From Pseudolabrys sp. Root1462 (GTDB taxonomy: Bacteria; Pseudomonadota; Alphaproteobacteria; Rhizobiales; Xanthobacteraceae): a DNA stretch of 64,000 nt. Shown in pieces: positions 28,447 through 37,535 of this stretch. Below the pieces are notes generated by a model that saw only the letters and a program-made list of their open reading frames with translations, searched no databases and was not told the origin of the DNA. A program made the position numbers and the translations under genes. Location: positions 1,143,757 through 1,207,756 of the forward strand of contig NZ_LMFS01000001.1 in the NCBI RefSeq assembly GCF_001426945.1, given 5' to 3'. Within the stretch, counting starts at the first letter, position 1. The number at the start of each line of letters is the position of its first letter.

Positions 28447-29427
28447 TCAGTCAGGGCGGATCATCACCAAAGTGCCATCGGCGAGGCCAAGCAGCAGCGC
28501 CGGTGGCGCCTGCTCGCGTGCGATGACGCCGATATCGGTGCGCGCGTCGGACGGCAGTTTGACGCTGGCGATGTCCTGAGCGACCGGCTTGAAGGTCACG
28601 ATCCGCAGGGTGGCGCGATCGAAAGATGGAATCGCGAGATCGGGCGTGCCGTCGCCGTCGAAGTCGCCGACCGCGCTCATGCCGAGGGCGCGCGTGCCGG
28701 CGACATGGTTGCTGAAGCCGTCGAGGCTCGGCCCGCGCCGCAGGCGGCCATCCGCATAGGTCCACAATTCAAGTGCGCCGATTGAATGCGGCTGCCGCAC
28801 CACGGCGATGTCCGGCTTGCCGTCGCCATCGAAGTCAGCGATGCCGGCCGGGTTTTCCCAGCGGCGAGGGCCGCCGAGTGGCGGCGTCTCTGCGACAATC
28901 TGGTAGTGGCCCTTGCGTTGCGCGATCACGGCGATAGCCGAGCCGCGCGCGAGATATGACTTGATGACGACGATCTCGTCGCGGCCGTCGCCGTCGAGAT
29001 CGGCGAGCCGTGGCGTCAGGTCCTCGAATACAGCGTCGTCGCCGACGGCGACGGTGTCGGTCTTGCCGTCGGCGGTCAGGATCATCAGGCTGCCGGCTTC
29101 AACCGCGTCGCCGAGAATGTTGTGACCGTAACGCTCGGTGGGGGAGGCGAACCAGACGCGCGCGATGTCACGCGAGCCGGTGACGACCCGGCCGTCCGGC
29201 AGCGCGTTTTCCGGCGGCGGCTGATGCGCGGTGTCGACAAACCTCAGCCTGACGTGGCCGCCGTCCCAATCAACGCCGTACCAAAGGCCGCCGGCATCGA
29301 TGCGCGGCTTGCCATCGACCGTTTCGATGGCGGTGACGCGTGCCGGCGTATCGATTTGCTCGGCGCGCCATTCGGCGCCGTGCGCTGCCGATGACAGGCC
29401 CAGCAGCGCCACAACCATCCATCGCAT
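28447..29427 (-). CDS. Secreted FG-GAP/VCBS repeat protein
   Basis: 326 residues with a cleavable signal peptide (to about residue 18, AAHGA). Three calcium-loop repeats of the DxDGDG type at about 143 (ADLDGDGRDEI), 198 (ADFDGDGKPDI) and 255 (GDFDGDGTPDL) indicate an integrin-like beta-propeller. Likely periplasmic or exported, Ca-binding, perhaps adhesive. It ends 10 bases downstream of the copper ATPase stop on the same strand, so it may be on the same transcript. Confidence 0.88.
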   Translation of the reverse strand: MRWMVVALLGLSSAAHGAEWRAEQIDTPARVTAIETVDGKPRIDAGGLWYGVDWDGGHVRLRFVDTAHQPPPENALPDGRVVTGSRDIARVWFASPTERYGHNILGDAVEAGSLMILTADGKTDTVAVGDDAVFEDLTPRLADLDGDGRDEIVVIKSYLARGSAIAVIAQRKGHYQIVAETPPLGGPRRWENPAGIADFDGDGKPDIAVVRQPHSIGALELWTYADGRLRRGPSLDGFSNHVAGTRALGMSAVGDFDGDGTPDLAIPSFDRATLRIVTFKPVAQDIASVKLPSDARTDIGVIAREQAPPALLLGLADGTLVMIRPD

Positions 29428-29436
29428 TCGGTCTTC

Positions 29437-31785
29437 CTATAACTCGAGCCTGCGCAGCCGCAGTGCATTGCCGACGACGCTAACCGAGGAAAGCGCCATT
29501 GCTGCGGCGGCAATGATCGGCGACAGCAGGAGACCGAATACCGGATAAAGGATACCGGCGGCAATCGGCACGCCAGCCGAGTTGTACAGGAAGGCGAAGA
29601 ACAGGTTCTGCCGTATATTCGACATCACGGCGGCGGAAAGCGCGCGCGCTTTGACGATTCCCATCAGGTCGCCCTTGAGCAGCGTGACGCCGGCGCTCTC
29701 GATCGCGACATCGGATCCAGTGCCCATGGCGATGCCGACCTGCGCCGCGGCGAGCGCGGGAGCGTCATTGACGCCATCGCCGGCCATGGCGACGACGCGG
29801 CCCTCGCGTGTCAGCTTTTCGATCACGGCGCTCTTCTGATCGGGCAGCACCTCGGCTTCCACCTCGGTGATGCCGAGGCGCTTGGCAACCGCCTGTGCGG
29901 TGGTGCGGTTGTCGCCGGTCAGCATGACGACGCGGATATTGTCGGCGGCGAGCGCCTTGAGCGCCTCGGCCGTTGTTGCTTTCACCGGATCGGCGATGGC
30001 GATGACGCCCGCCGGCTTGCCGTTGACGGCGAGGAAGATCGCGGTGGCGCCATCATTGCGCTGCGCCTCGGCGACGTCGTGCAGCGCCGACGTATCGATG
30101 CTCAATTCCTTGAGGAAGGCCGGCGAACCGAGTGCGATGCGCTTGCCGCTCACCATGCCGATGACGCCCTTGCCGGCCGGCGAGTCGAAGCCGCGCACCG
30201 GCGCCAGTTCGAGCTTTCGCTCGTTCGCCGCCTTGGCGATCGCCGCGGCGAGCGGATGCTCGCTGCCGCGCTCGACGGATGCCGCGATCTGCAGCACCTG
30301 CGCTTCATCGAAGCCTTCGGCCGGGATTACGGCGACGACCTTCGGCTTGCCTTCGGTGAGCGTGCCGGTCTTGTCGATGACCAGCGTATCGATCTTCTCC
30401 AGCCGCTCGAGCGCTTCGGCGTTCTTGATCAGGATGCCGGCCTGTGCGCCGCGGCCGACGCCGACCATGATCGACATCGGCGTGGCAAGGCCGAGCGCGC
30501 AGGGGCAGGCGATGATCAGCACGCTGACGGCGGCGACCAGGCCGTAGCTCAGCCGCGGCTCGGGGCCGAACATCGCCCAGGCGCCGAACGCGATCAGCGC
30601 CACTGCGATGACGGTCGGCACGAAGTAGCCGGCGACCTGATCGGCGAGCCGCTGGATCGGCGCGCGCGAGCGCTGCGCCGTCGCCACCATCTGCACGATT
30701 TGCGACAGCAGGGTATCGCGGCCGACCTTGTCGGCACGCATGACGAAGGAGCCCGAGGTGTTGATGGTGCCGCCGATGACGCGGGCATCCTTTTCCTTGC
30801 TCACCGGCATCGACTCGCCGGTGACCATGGATTCATCGACCGAAGAGTGGCCTTCGAGCACGGTGCCGTCGACCGGCACCTTGTCGCCGGGGCGGACGCG
30901 TAATTTGTCGCCGGACTGCACGGCGTCGAGCGAGACTTCCTCGTCGCTGCCGTCGTCCTTGATACGCCGGGCCGTCTTCGGCGCCAGATTGAGCAGCGCC
31001 TTGATGGCGCCCGAGGTGGCTTCGCGGGCGCGCAGTTCCAGCACCTGGCCGACCAGCACCAGCACGGTGATGACGGCGGCGGCTTCGAAATACACGGCGA
31101 CCGTTCCGGCGTGGCTGCGGAACGCCGCCGGGAAAATGCCGGGCGCGAAGGTGGCGACGACGCTGTAGATGTAGGCGACGCCGGTGCCCATTGCGATCAG
31201 CGTGAACATGTTGAGGTTGCGCGTGACCAGCGATTGCCAGCCGCGCACGAAGAACGGCCAGCCGGCCCACAGCACGACCGGCGTGGCGAAGGCGAACTGG
31301 ATGTAACTGGAGAGTTTGGGGTCAACCCAGCCGTGGCCGCCGACGATGTGCGCGCCCATTTCCAGCACGAACACCGGCAACGTCAGCACCAGGCCGATCC
31401 AGAAGCGCCGCGTCATGTCGGCGAGTTCGGGGTTGGGGCCGCTGTCCGCGGTGGCGATTTCCGGTTCCAGCGCCATGCCGCAGATCGGGCAGGAGCCGGG
31501 GCCCTGCTGCCTGATTTCCGGGTGCATCGGGCAGGTGTAGATCGCGCCCTCGATCACCGGCTCCGGCGCGCGGTCGCCGAGATATTTCGCGGGGTTGGCG
31601 ATGAACTTGGTGCGGCAGCCCGGACTGCAGAAATAATAGGTGTGGCCTTCATGACCGAAGGTCAGGTTTGTGGCGTGCGGATCCACCGTCATCCCGCACA
31701 CCGGATCCACGACGCCGCCTTCGGCCGCGCCATGCGCTTGGCCGTGGTGGCTGTGATCGTGGCCGTGGTGATGGTGGTCGGTCAT
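29437..31785 (-). CDS. Copper-translocating P1B-type ATPase
   Basis: 782 residues. Inner-membrane ATP-driven efflux of Cu+ (P1B-1). A His-rich leader ([14 protein letters not shown]) is followed by a YHS domain (VDPVCGMTV) and a heavy-metal-binding domain (YTCPMHPEI ... [13 protein letters not shown]), instead of a CxxC ferredoxin-like HMA domain. Then eight TMs with the CPC motif (427-429), phosphorylated Asp471 in DKTGT, TGES and [10 protein letters not shown]. Divergent from csoR across a shared operator. Symbol copA is not given because of the unusual N-terminus. Confidence 0.93.
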   Translation of the reverse strand: MTDHHHHGHDHSHHGQAHGAAEGGVVDPVCGMTVDPHATNLTFGHEGHTYYFCSPGCRTKFIANPAKYLGDRAPEPVIEGAIYTCPMHPEIRQQGPGSCPICGMALEPEIATADSGPNPELADMTRRFWIGLVLTLPVFVLEMGAHIVGGHGWVDPKLSSYIQFAFATPVVLWAGWPFFVRGWQSLVTRNLNMFTLIAMGTGVAYIYSVVATFAPGIFPAAFRSHAGTVAVYFEAAAVITVLVLVGQVLELRAREATSGAIKALLNLAPKTARRIKDDGSDEEVSLDAVQSGDKLRVRPGDKVPVDGTVLEGHSSVDESMVTGESMPVSKEKDARVIGGTINTSGSFVMRADKVGRDTLLSQIVQMVATAQRSRAPIQRLADQVAGYFVPTVIAVALIAFGAWAMFGPEPRLSYGLVAAVSVLIIACPCALGLATPMSIMVGVGRGAQAGILIKNAEALERLEKIDTLVIDKTGTLTEGKPKVVAVIPAEGFDEAQVLQIAASVERGSEHPLAAAIAKAANERKLELAPVRGFDSPAGKGVIGMVSGKRIALGSPAFLKELSIDTSALHDVAEAQRNDGATAIFLAVNGKPAGVIAIADPVKATTAEALKALAADNIRVVMLTGDNRTTAQAVAKRLGITEVEAEVLPDQKSAVIEKLTREGRVVAMAGDGVNDAPALAAAQVGIAMGTGSDVAIESAGVTLLKGDLMGIVKARALSAAVMSNIRQNLFFAFLYNSAGVPIAAGILYPVFGLLLSPIIAAAAMALSSVSVVGNALRLRRLEL

Positions 31786-31815
31786 GGCGCGCCTTCGTGT
31801 CTTGGACTTGCGGTT

Positions 31816-31834
31816 TATACCCTAGGGGGGTATA
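31816..31834. promoter_or_regulatory. CsoR operator between the copper ATPase and csoR
   Basis: Arms TATACCC and GGGTATA (31816-31822, 31828-31834) around TAGGG: a G-tract inverted repeat typical of CsoR sites. It lies 31 bases from the ATPase start and 9 bases before the csoR ATG, so one site probably controls both directions. Confidence 0.75.
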
Positions 31835-31842
31835 TAGACCCC

Positions 31843-32154
31843 ATGGCAAAGCACAGCAAGCCCGATCCCGCGACCCATCGCACGGCGGCCCATAAGGACG
31901 ATACGCTCAAGCGGCTCGGACGCCTCGAAGGCCAGGTGCGCGGCATCGCGCGCATGATCGAGGAAGATCGCTACTGCATCGACATCGTCACGCAGATCGC
32001 CGCGGCGCGCGCCGCCTTGCGCAAGGTCGAAGAGGAAATCCTGCGCGAGCATGTGGCGCATTGCGTCGAACACGCCATCGCCTCCGGGGACAAGGCGGAC
32101 CAGCGCCGCAAGGTCGCGGAGCTTATGGACGTCATGGGTCGGGCGGGAAGGTAG
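31843..32154 (+). CDS. csoR: CsoR family copper-sensing repressor
   Basis: 103 residues, all helical, no classical HTH. The Cu-binding triad Cys45-His70-Cys74 has exactly the spacing of CsoR (25 and 4), which separates it from RcnR (nickel/cobalt) and FrmR. Helix 1 KRLGRLEGQVRGIARMIEEDRYC is typical. Binds DNA without metal and releases it on Cu(I) binding. The start codon lies very close to the operator, so the leader must be short or absent. Confidence 0.93.
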   Translation: MAKHSKPDPATHRTAAHKDDTLKRLGRLEGQVRGIARMIEEDRYCIDIVTQIAAARAALRKVEEEILREHVAHCVEHAIASGDKADQRRKVAELMDVMGRAGR

Positions 32155-32157
32155 TTC

Positions 32158-32352
32158 TTACCGCGTCGAACATCCCACCATGCTGTACAGCGGACAGGTG
32201 CCGAATACCGCGGTGAGTAGCGGCACGACGCCGATCCAGCCGACCCAGGCCCAGCTTGTGCCCGGGGCGATAAGCCCAAGCGCAAATGCGATCAGCGCAA
32301 TGCCGACGACAATGCGCACGACGCGATCGATCATTCCGACATTCATGGTCAT
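32158..32352 (-). CDS. DUF2892 (YgaP-like) small inner-membrane protein
   Basis: 64 residues. MNVGMIDRVVRIVVGIALIAFAL and CPLYSMVGCST fit the DUF2892 family, with two TM segments. Found with sulfur- or metal-handling genes in many genomes. The ATG at 32352 follows GGAGGGTTGCTC. It ends convergent with csoR, 3 bases apart, and may belong to the copper locus. Confidence 0.85.
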   Translation of the reverse strand: MTMNVGMIDRVVRIVVGIALIAFALGLIAPGTSWAWVGWIGVVPLLTAVFGTCPLYSMVGCSTR

Positions 32353-32497
32353 GAGCAACCCTCCAACCACCAAGCGCTGCAGGTTAGGATGCGCTCATGC
32401 CGCGGCGTTGATGTGGATCAAAGAGCGCAAAAGGTATGTCATTGCCGGTTTGTCCCGGCAGTCCATGAGGCCAGACGTCTGAGTCTAATGTCTCGGC

Positions 32498-33520
32498 TCA
32501 GCCGAAACGCTGCCGCGCCAGTTTGGCGCCATCGCCGAGCGCCTTGAGTTTGGCCTCGGCGATATTCCGATGCATCGGCGCCATGCCGCAATTGGTGCAG
32601 CACACGATGCGCTCCTTCGGCACGTATTTCATCACGTCGGCGATGACGGAAGCGACCTTGTCCGGCGTCTCGACGATGTCGCTGGCGACGTCGATGACGC
32701 CGACCAGCAAATCCTTGCTCTCAAGCAGCGACAGCAGGTTGAGCGGCACCCGCGAATTGATGGCCTCGAGCGAGATCTGCTTGACGCGGCTCTTCGCCAG
32801 CGCCGGGAAGATCTTTTCGTATTGTCGCCATTCCTCGCCGAGCGAGTTCTTCCAGTCGATATTGGCCTTGATGCCGTAGCCATAACAGATGTGTACGGCG
32901 GTGGTGCATTGCAGGCCGTCGATTGCGCGATGAAGGGCCTCGATGCCCCAGGTCGGGACTTCGTCCATGAACACATTGAACGCCGGCTCGTCGAACTGGA
33001 TGACATCGACGCCGTCCTTTTCCAGGGCCTTGGCCTCGGCGTTGAGCAGGTCGGCGAAGGCGAACGCCATCTTCACCTTGTCGCCGTAATGCGCATCGGC
33101 AATAGTGTCGGAGATCGTCATCGGCCCCGGCATGGTGATCTTCAGCTTGCGCGTCGTGTGGGCGCGGGCGTGGCGCGCTTCCGCCTCATGGACGCGGCCC
33201 TTGAGCGTCAGCTTGCCGCGCACCACCGGCACCATCGCCTTGTAGCGGTCGGCGCGGATGCCCATCTCGACCTTGTTGACGGTATCGATGCCCTCGACAT
33301 AGTCGAGGAAGCCGTGCACGAAATGCTGGCGGGACATCTCGCCGTCGCAGACGATGTCGATGCCGGCGTCTTCCTGCATCTTGATCATCAAAAGCGTGGC
33401 GTCGAGTTTGCCTTGCGCCAGCTCGGCACCGTCGAGCCGCCACTTCGGCCACAGTTTGTCGGGCTCGGCGAGCCAGGACGGCTTAGGCAGGCTGCCCGCG
33501 ATGGTCGTCGGAAAAAGCAT
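32498..33520 (-). CDS. MetE C-terminal-domain-like (core) methionine synthase
   Basis: 340 residues, corresponding only to the catalytic half of MetE. Zinc ligands align: His210 and Cys212 in VHICYG, Glu252 in ISLEAIN, Cys311 in CTNCGM. The N-terminal folate-binding half of MetE is absent, so it probably uses a methyl donor other than methyltetrahydrofolate polyglutamate (compare folate-independent core-MetE families). FAD monooxygenase and zinc-finger genes lie upstream on the same strand. Confidence 0.85.
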   Translation of the reverse strand: MLFPTTIAGSLPKPSWLAEPDKLWPKWRLDGAELAQGKLDATLLMIKMQEDAGIDIVCDGEMSRQHFVHGFLDYVEGIDTVNKVEMGIRADRYKAMVPVVRGKLTLKGRVHEAEARHARAHTTRKLKITMPGPMTISDTIADAHYGDKVKMAFAFADLLNAEAKALEKDGVDVIQFDEPAFNVFMDEVPTWGIEALHRAIDGLQCTTAVHICYGYGIKANIDWKNSLGEEWRQYEKIFPALAKSRVKQISLEAINSRVPLNLLSLLESKDLLVGVIDVASDIVETPDKVASVIADVMKYVPKERIVCCTNCGMAPMHRNIAEAKLKALGDGAKLARQRFG

Positions 33521-33596
33521 GAATCCTCCCTGTTATTATTGGCGCACGATCTCGTCGATCGCGCGCGTGCCGCGCCTCATGCGCCGACGGTGGCCG

Positions 33597-34790
33597 TCAG
33601 CTCCGCCGCCATTTATAGACCCAGTCGTAGCGCTTGAGCAGCCGTTCGCCGCCGAGCATGCGCATCACGATATTGCGCACTGTGGCTTCCGGGCCGGTGC
33701 GGCCGTAGATCGAGCCTTGCTTTCGCGCGGTTGCCTGTGCGCGTGCGGTGCGGCCGCGGCGAAGCTTCTCATAGGCGCGAAGTCCCGCTTCCGGATCCTC
33801 GCTGTGCTCCTTGAGTTTATCGGCCAGCACCGCGGCGTCCTCGATCGCCATGCCGGCGCCCTGCGCCAGGAAAGGCAGCATCGGGTGGGCGGCATCGCCG
33901 ATCAGCGTGACGGGGCCCGTGCCACCGGAGAATGGCGTCGCGCGGTCGAGCAGGGCCCATTTGAGCCAGCGGTCGGGAATGCGGATCAGGTCGCGCACCG
34001 ACTCCGCCCAACTGAAAGGCGCGAAGTGGCGGAGAATTTCATCGCGATTGCCTGGCGCATTCCAGCCGGACTCGTTCCAGTCGTCATGGATGATGCCGAC
34101 AATGTTGATGAGTTTGCCGCCCTTGACGGGGTAGGCGACAAGATGGGCGTCGAGACCGAGGAACAGATGCACGACCGGGGCGCGGATCGGTTCGGGCGCG
34201 GCGTCGGCCGGAATCAGCGCGCGCCAGGCGGTGCGGCGAGAGAAGGCGGGCTTGCGTTGAGCACGCCAGCGTTCGCCGACGGCGGACCAGATGCCGTCGG
34301 CGCCGATCAGCACGGCGCCGCGCTCATCGACCACCTGCTTGCCGCGATAGGCCTGCACGGTGACGCCGTTCGAATGCGTGGCGAAGTCGTCGAAGCGGTG
34401 GCCGAGCTTGATCTCGATGTCGCTCATGTCGCGGGCGCCGTCTTCGAGCGCGGCCTGCAAGTCGCCGCGATGCATGACCCAGAATGGCGCGCCGTAACGG
34501 CGTTCTGCCACGTCGCCGAGCGGAATGCGGGTGATCTCGCGTCCCGAACCGCCGGCCATCACCCGGATCATCTGCGGCTTGACGGCGAATGGCTCAAGCC
34601 GGTCGCGCAGACCAAGTTCGAACAGGATGCGGGTGGCGTTCGGCGAGAGTTGCAGCCCGGCGCCGGTCTCTTCGAGTTTCGGTGATTGTTCGAGCACGCT
34701 GGCGCGGAAGCCGGCCCGCGACAGCGTCATAGCGGCGGTCAATCCGGCGATACCGGCGCCTGCAACAATGACGTGACGCGAGGGCGCCAA
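33597..34790 (-). CDS. FAD-dependent monooxygenase, salicylate-hydroxylase type
   Basis: 397 residues. GxGxxG Rossmann motif VAGAGIAGLTAAMTLSRAGF, NADPH/FAD motif ADGIWSAV, and GDAAHPMLPFLAQGAGMAIEDAAVL, all typical of class A flavoprotein aromatic hydroxylases (NahG/UbiH). Substrate unknown, likely an aromatic acid. Placed 15 bases downstream of the zinc-finger gene and 76 bases before the MetE-like gene on the same strand. Confidence 0.9.
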   Translation of the reverse strand: MAPSRHVIVAGAGIAGLTAAMTLSRAGFRASVLEQSPKLEETGAGLQLSPNATRILFELGLRDRLEPFAVKPQMIRVMAGGSGREITRIPLGDVAERRYGAPFWVMHRGDLQAALEDGARDMSDIEIKLGHRFDDFATHSNGVTVQAYRGKQVVDERGAVLIGADGIWSAVGERWRAQRKPAFSRRTAWRALIPADAAPEPIRAPVVHLFLGLDAHLVAYPVKGGKLINIVGIIHDDWNESGWNAPGNRDEILRHFAPFSWAESVRDLIRIPDRWLKWALLDRATPFSGGTGPVTLIGDAAHPMLPFLAQGAGMAIEDAAVLADKLKEHSEDPEAGLRAYEKLRRGRTARAQATARKQGSIYGRTGPEATVRNIVMRMLGGERLLKRYDWVYKWRRS

Positions 34791-34805
34791 GGTGCGGCCC
34801 CGGCC

Positions 34806-35051
34806 CTAGGCCGCGGCCAGCCGATAGGCGCATTCCGCAGGAATGGCGGCGTGCGGATCGAGCGACGCGTTGTGGCGATAGAGCGTCGAGCAATAAGGAC
34901 AGATGATCTCGTTCTCGTCGCCCATGTCGCAAAAGACATGCGGGTGATCGTAAGGTGGTGTGGCGCCAACGCACATGAACTCCTTGGCGCCGATTTCAAT
35001 GACCGGCACGCCCGGATCGTTCTGGAAATGGGGGACGACGTGTTCCGCCAT
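34806..35051 (-). CDS. Zinc-finger CHCC (NDUFS6-like) protein
   Basis: 81 residues. PPYDHPHVFCDMG and IICPYCSTLY supply a His-Cys-Cys-Cys-type zinc site, the family signature shared with mitochondrial complex I subunit NDUFS6. Probably associates with NADH dehydrogenase. The ATG at 35051 is chosen (MAEHVVPHFQND). Directly upstream of the monooxygenase gene. Confidence 0.85.
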   Translation of the reverse strand: MAEHVVPHFQNDPGVPVIEIGAKEFMCVGATPPYDHPHVFCDMGDENEIICPYCSTLYRHNASLDPHAAIPAECAYRLAAA

Positions 35052-35270
35052 GGCCGACTTTGCCTTCACCTGTAAGAGACCGATTTGCCGCGCACCATAG
35101 CGACAGGCTCGCCATATATCTAGCACTCATCATTCGTTAGGCTTGGCGGCAGAATCAGCGGAACCGCGTTGATTCATTTGAGTTTTTCTCTTGTTGGTGG
35201 GCCGGGCGACGGGGCACGCGGCCGTTATCCCCAGGCGGGCGCGTTACCGCTGCGGAGGCGAGCAGGACGA

Positions 35271-36425
35271 ATGCGCGACGCGGATGGATTCGCTCCCGAA
35301 CAGGTGCAGAAGCGCCTTGCGCGCCAGCATCGGCTGGCGCCGGTATTGCTAATTGCGGCGGTGCTGGCGGCCGGGGCCGCTTTTGTGCTGCCGCGCGCCT
35401 TCGAAGCCGGCCATCTTTTCGCTATCGAGGACGATCCGGCGGCGATCGCGGATCGCGCGCTCGAGCAGAACTTCAACAGCACGGTCGCCAATCATGAGAT
35501 CGAGGCGGCACTGACGGCCAAGGACTCCGACCTCGCGAAGAGCTTCGTTGATCTCGCCGCCGAGCGGAAGGTCGCCGTCGAGCCGAGCCTTGTCGAGAAG
35601 ACGAGCGCCGCCGTCGCTGAGGATGCGAGCGCGGGGCATGCGGCGCAGAGTTTCGCCTACGGTCTCGTCACCGGCGAACCGAGCGACGTGGCGGGCTTCG
35701 CTGGCACCGCGCTCGGGGATCTGTTCGTGTTCGGCGACATCCGCGATGCGGTGCGCGAAGGCTCGCGGCTGGCAACCGGCCAACAGGCCGATGAGCTCGT
35801 CCTCGGGCTCGCCTGCGTCGGCCTCGCGATCACGGCGGGCACCTACGCGACACTTGGCGCGGCGGCGCCGGTGCGCGTCGGCCTGACGGCCGCCAAGGTG
35901 GCGCGCAAGACCGAGCGGCTGAGCGCCGGGCTCATCGCGCGGATGTCGCGCATGCTGCGCGGCGTTGTCGATTGGGCGGCGATCAAGCGCGCGGCGACGA
36001 GTTTCTCGATTACCGAGCCGCAGGTGGCGGTTCGCGCCGCGCGCGATGCGGTCAAGGTCGAGCGCGCCGAAGGCCTTCTTGATCTCGGCCGCGACATCGG
36101 CCGCGTGCAGGCCAAGGCCGGCACGCAGGCGGCGCTCGACGGACTGAAGATCGCCGAGAGCCCGGTGGAGATGGCGCGCGTTGCCAAGCTCGCCGAGAAG
36201 TCCGGCAGCCGCACCCGCGCCATTCTCAAGACCGCCGGCCGCGGCGCCATCGCGCTGTCGCTCGCCACCTTCAACCTCACCAGTTGGATCGTCAGCGCGC
36301 TGTTCACGCTTCTGATGTTCGTCGCCTCGCTCAAGAGCATGACCGAGCGCGGCGCGCGCCGTTATTTCCGCTGGCGCAAGCGGCGGCGCGTGCAGCGCGA
36401 GGCCGATGCGACGTTTCCGGCGTGA
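35271..36425 (+). CDS. Uncharacterised membrane protein
   Basis: 384 residues from the ATG at 35271. A TM near the N-terminus (LAPVLLIAAVLAAGAAFVL), an Ala/Glu-rich helical region (AKDSDLAKSFVDLAAERKV), a middle hydrophobic part near GLACVGLAITAGTYATLGAAAP, and a C-terminal TM (LTSWIVSALFTLLMFVASLK) before a basic tail (RYFRWRKRRRVQREAD). I recognise the pattern from rhizobial proteins of unknown function but cannot name a domain. An earlier in-frame start at 35169 is possible. Confidence 0.75.
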   Translation: MRDADGFAPEQVQKRLARQHRLAPVLLIAAVLAAGAAFVLPRAFEAGHLFAIEDDPAAIADRALEQNFNSTVANHEIEAALTAKDSDLAKSFVDLAAERKVAVEPSLVEKTSAAVAEDASAGHAAQSFAYGLVTGEPSDVAGFAGTALGDLFVFGDIRDAVREGSRLATGQQADELVLGLACVGLAITAGTYATLGAAAPVRVGLTAAKVARKTERLSAGLIARMSRMLRGVVDWAAIKRAATSFSITEPQVAVRAARDAVKVERAEGLLDLGRDIGRVQAKAGTQAALDGLKIAESPVEMARVAKLAEKSGSRTRAILKTAGRGAIALSLATFNLTSWIVSALFTLLMFVASLKSMTERGARRYFRWRKRRRVQREADATFPA

Positions 36426-36431
36426 CCCGCC

Positions 36432-37166
36432 TCAGACCATGCCGCCATTGGCGCGCAGCGTCTGGCCGTTGACCCAGCCGCCGTCCGGGCCGGCGAGGAA
36501 GGAGACGACGTTGGCAATGTCGTTGGGCTGGCCGAGCCGTTCCATGGGATTGGTCTTCGACAGGCGGTCGATCAATTCGGGCGACTTACCGTTGAGGAAC
36601 AGTTCGGTAGCGACGGGGCCGGGTGCGACCGCGTTGACGGTGATATCCTTGCCGCGCATTTCGCGCGCCAGGATGAAGGTCATGACCTCGACCGCCGCCT
36701 TGGTGGCGGTGTAGGCGCCGTAGGTTTCGAGCCGCGTGCCGACGACGCTGGTTGAGAGATTGATGATGCGGCCCCCCTTGCGCAGGCGCTTCGCCGCTTC
36801 GCGCATGCCGTTGAAAGAGCCTTTCAGGTTGACCGCGATGTGGCGGTCGAACATCGCGTCGGTTGTGTCGGCGATGGGAGCGAGCTGCAGGATACCGGCA
36901 TTGTTGACGAGCACGTCGATGCCGCCGAACGACGATTCAGCCTTGTCGAACAAGGCCGTCATTGCTGCGCTGTCGGCAACGTCGCCCTGCACGGCGATGG
37001 CATTGCCGCCAGCGGCGGTTATCCTGCTCGTGAGCGCGTCAGCCGATGCCTTGTCCTTGGCGAAGTTGATGACGACGGCAAAGCCGTCGCGCGCCAGACG
37101 GTCGGCGATGGCGGCGCCAATTCCGCGTGCGGCGCCGGTGATGATAGCGGTGCGAGATGAAGTCAT
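36432..37166 (-). CDS. SDR family oxidoreductase
   Basis: 244 residues. TGAARGIGAAIADRL, NNAGI, catalytic Ser in NLSTSVVG and YTATKAAVEV, then NAVAPGPVATELF. The closest look is to glucose/3-oxoacyl-type classical SDRs. The ATG at 37166 follows GAGGCTCCC. Downstream of the tautomerase gene; both are minus strand and face the LysR gene, so they are probably its targets. Confidence 0.9.
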   Translation of the reverse strand: MTSSRTAIITGAARGIGAAIADRLARDGFAVVINFAKDKASADALTSRITAAGGNAIAVQGDVADSAAMTALFDKAESSFGGIDVLVNNAGILQLAPIADTTDAMFDRHIAVNLKGSFNGMREAAKRLRKGGRIINLSTSVVGTRLETYGAYTATKAAVEVMTFILAREMRGKDITVNAVAPGPVATELFLNGKSPELIDRLSKTNPMERLGQPNDIANVVSFLAGPDGGWVNGQTLRANGGMV

Positions 37167-37200
37167 GGGAGCCTCGTTGCGTGTGGGATGAATGGTGGGG

Positions 37201-37413
37201 TCAGTCGCGGGCCCGATAGGCGTCGGGCACGACAAAGACCTGATCGGCGCGGGTGTAGCCGCCGTCCTTGACCTCCTCGATCAGGACCATGGTGTGCGGC
37301 CGCGCCGCTTCGCTGAAATAGCCGGCGAGGAGATCGGTGACGCGATGCGCAAGCTCGGCCTTCTGGGCGCGGGTGAGGGCGGCTTCCGGCAGCTTGAAAT
37401 TGGCAAAGGGCAT
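37201..37413 (-). CDS. Tautomerase family protein (4-OT-like)
   Basis: 70 residues. Pro2 (MPFANFKLPE) is the catalytic base of the tautomerase superfamily; the chain also carries an ALTRAQKAELAHRVTDLL helix. Catalyses keto-enol shifts, typically in aromatic or hydrocarbon catabolism. Starts 122 bases from the divergent LysR gene and precedes the SDR. Confidence 0.85.
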   Translation of the reverse strand: MPFANFKLPEAALTRAQKAELAHRVTDLLAGYFSEAARPHTMVLIEEVKDGGYTRADQVFVVPDAYRARD

Positions 37414-37497
37414 GGGTCGAACCTCCTGTGGGGTGATGGCTTCCCCCTGAGCTAGTTCGATCCCCCGGCTGAATAATCAGGCCAAAATTGCCAAAAC

Positions 37498-37516
37498 TGT
37501 TCGAAATATGCGAACA
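37498..37516. promoter_or_regulatory. Candidate LysR binding site
   Basis: Inverted repeat TGTTCG-N7-CGAACA, containing T-N11-A (37501-37513), the general LysR-type box. Located 20 bases before the LysR ATG and 85 before the tautomerase ATG, in the divergent gap. Confidence 0.55.
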
Positions 37517-37535
37517 ATGGCGCTGGAGAAGTTTC

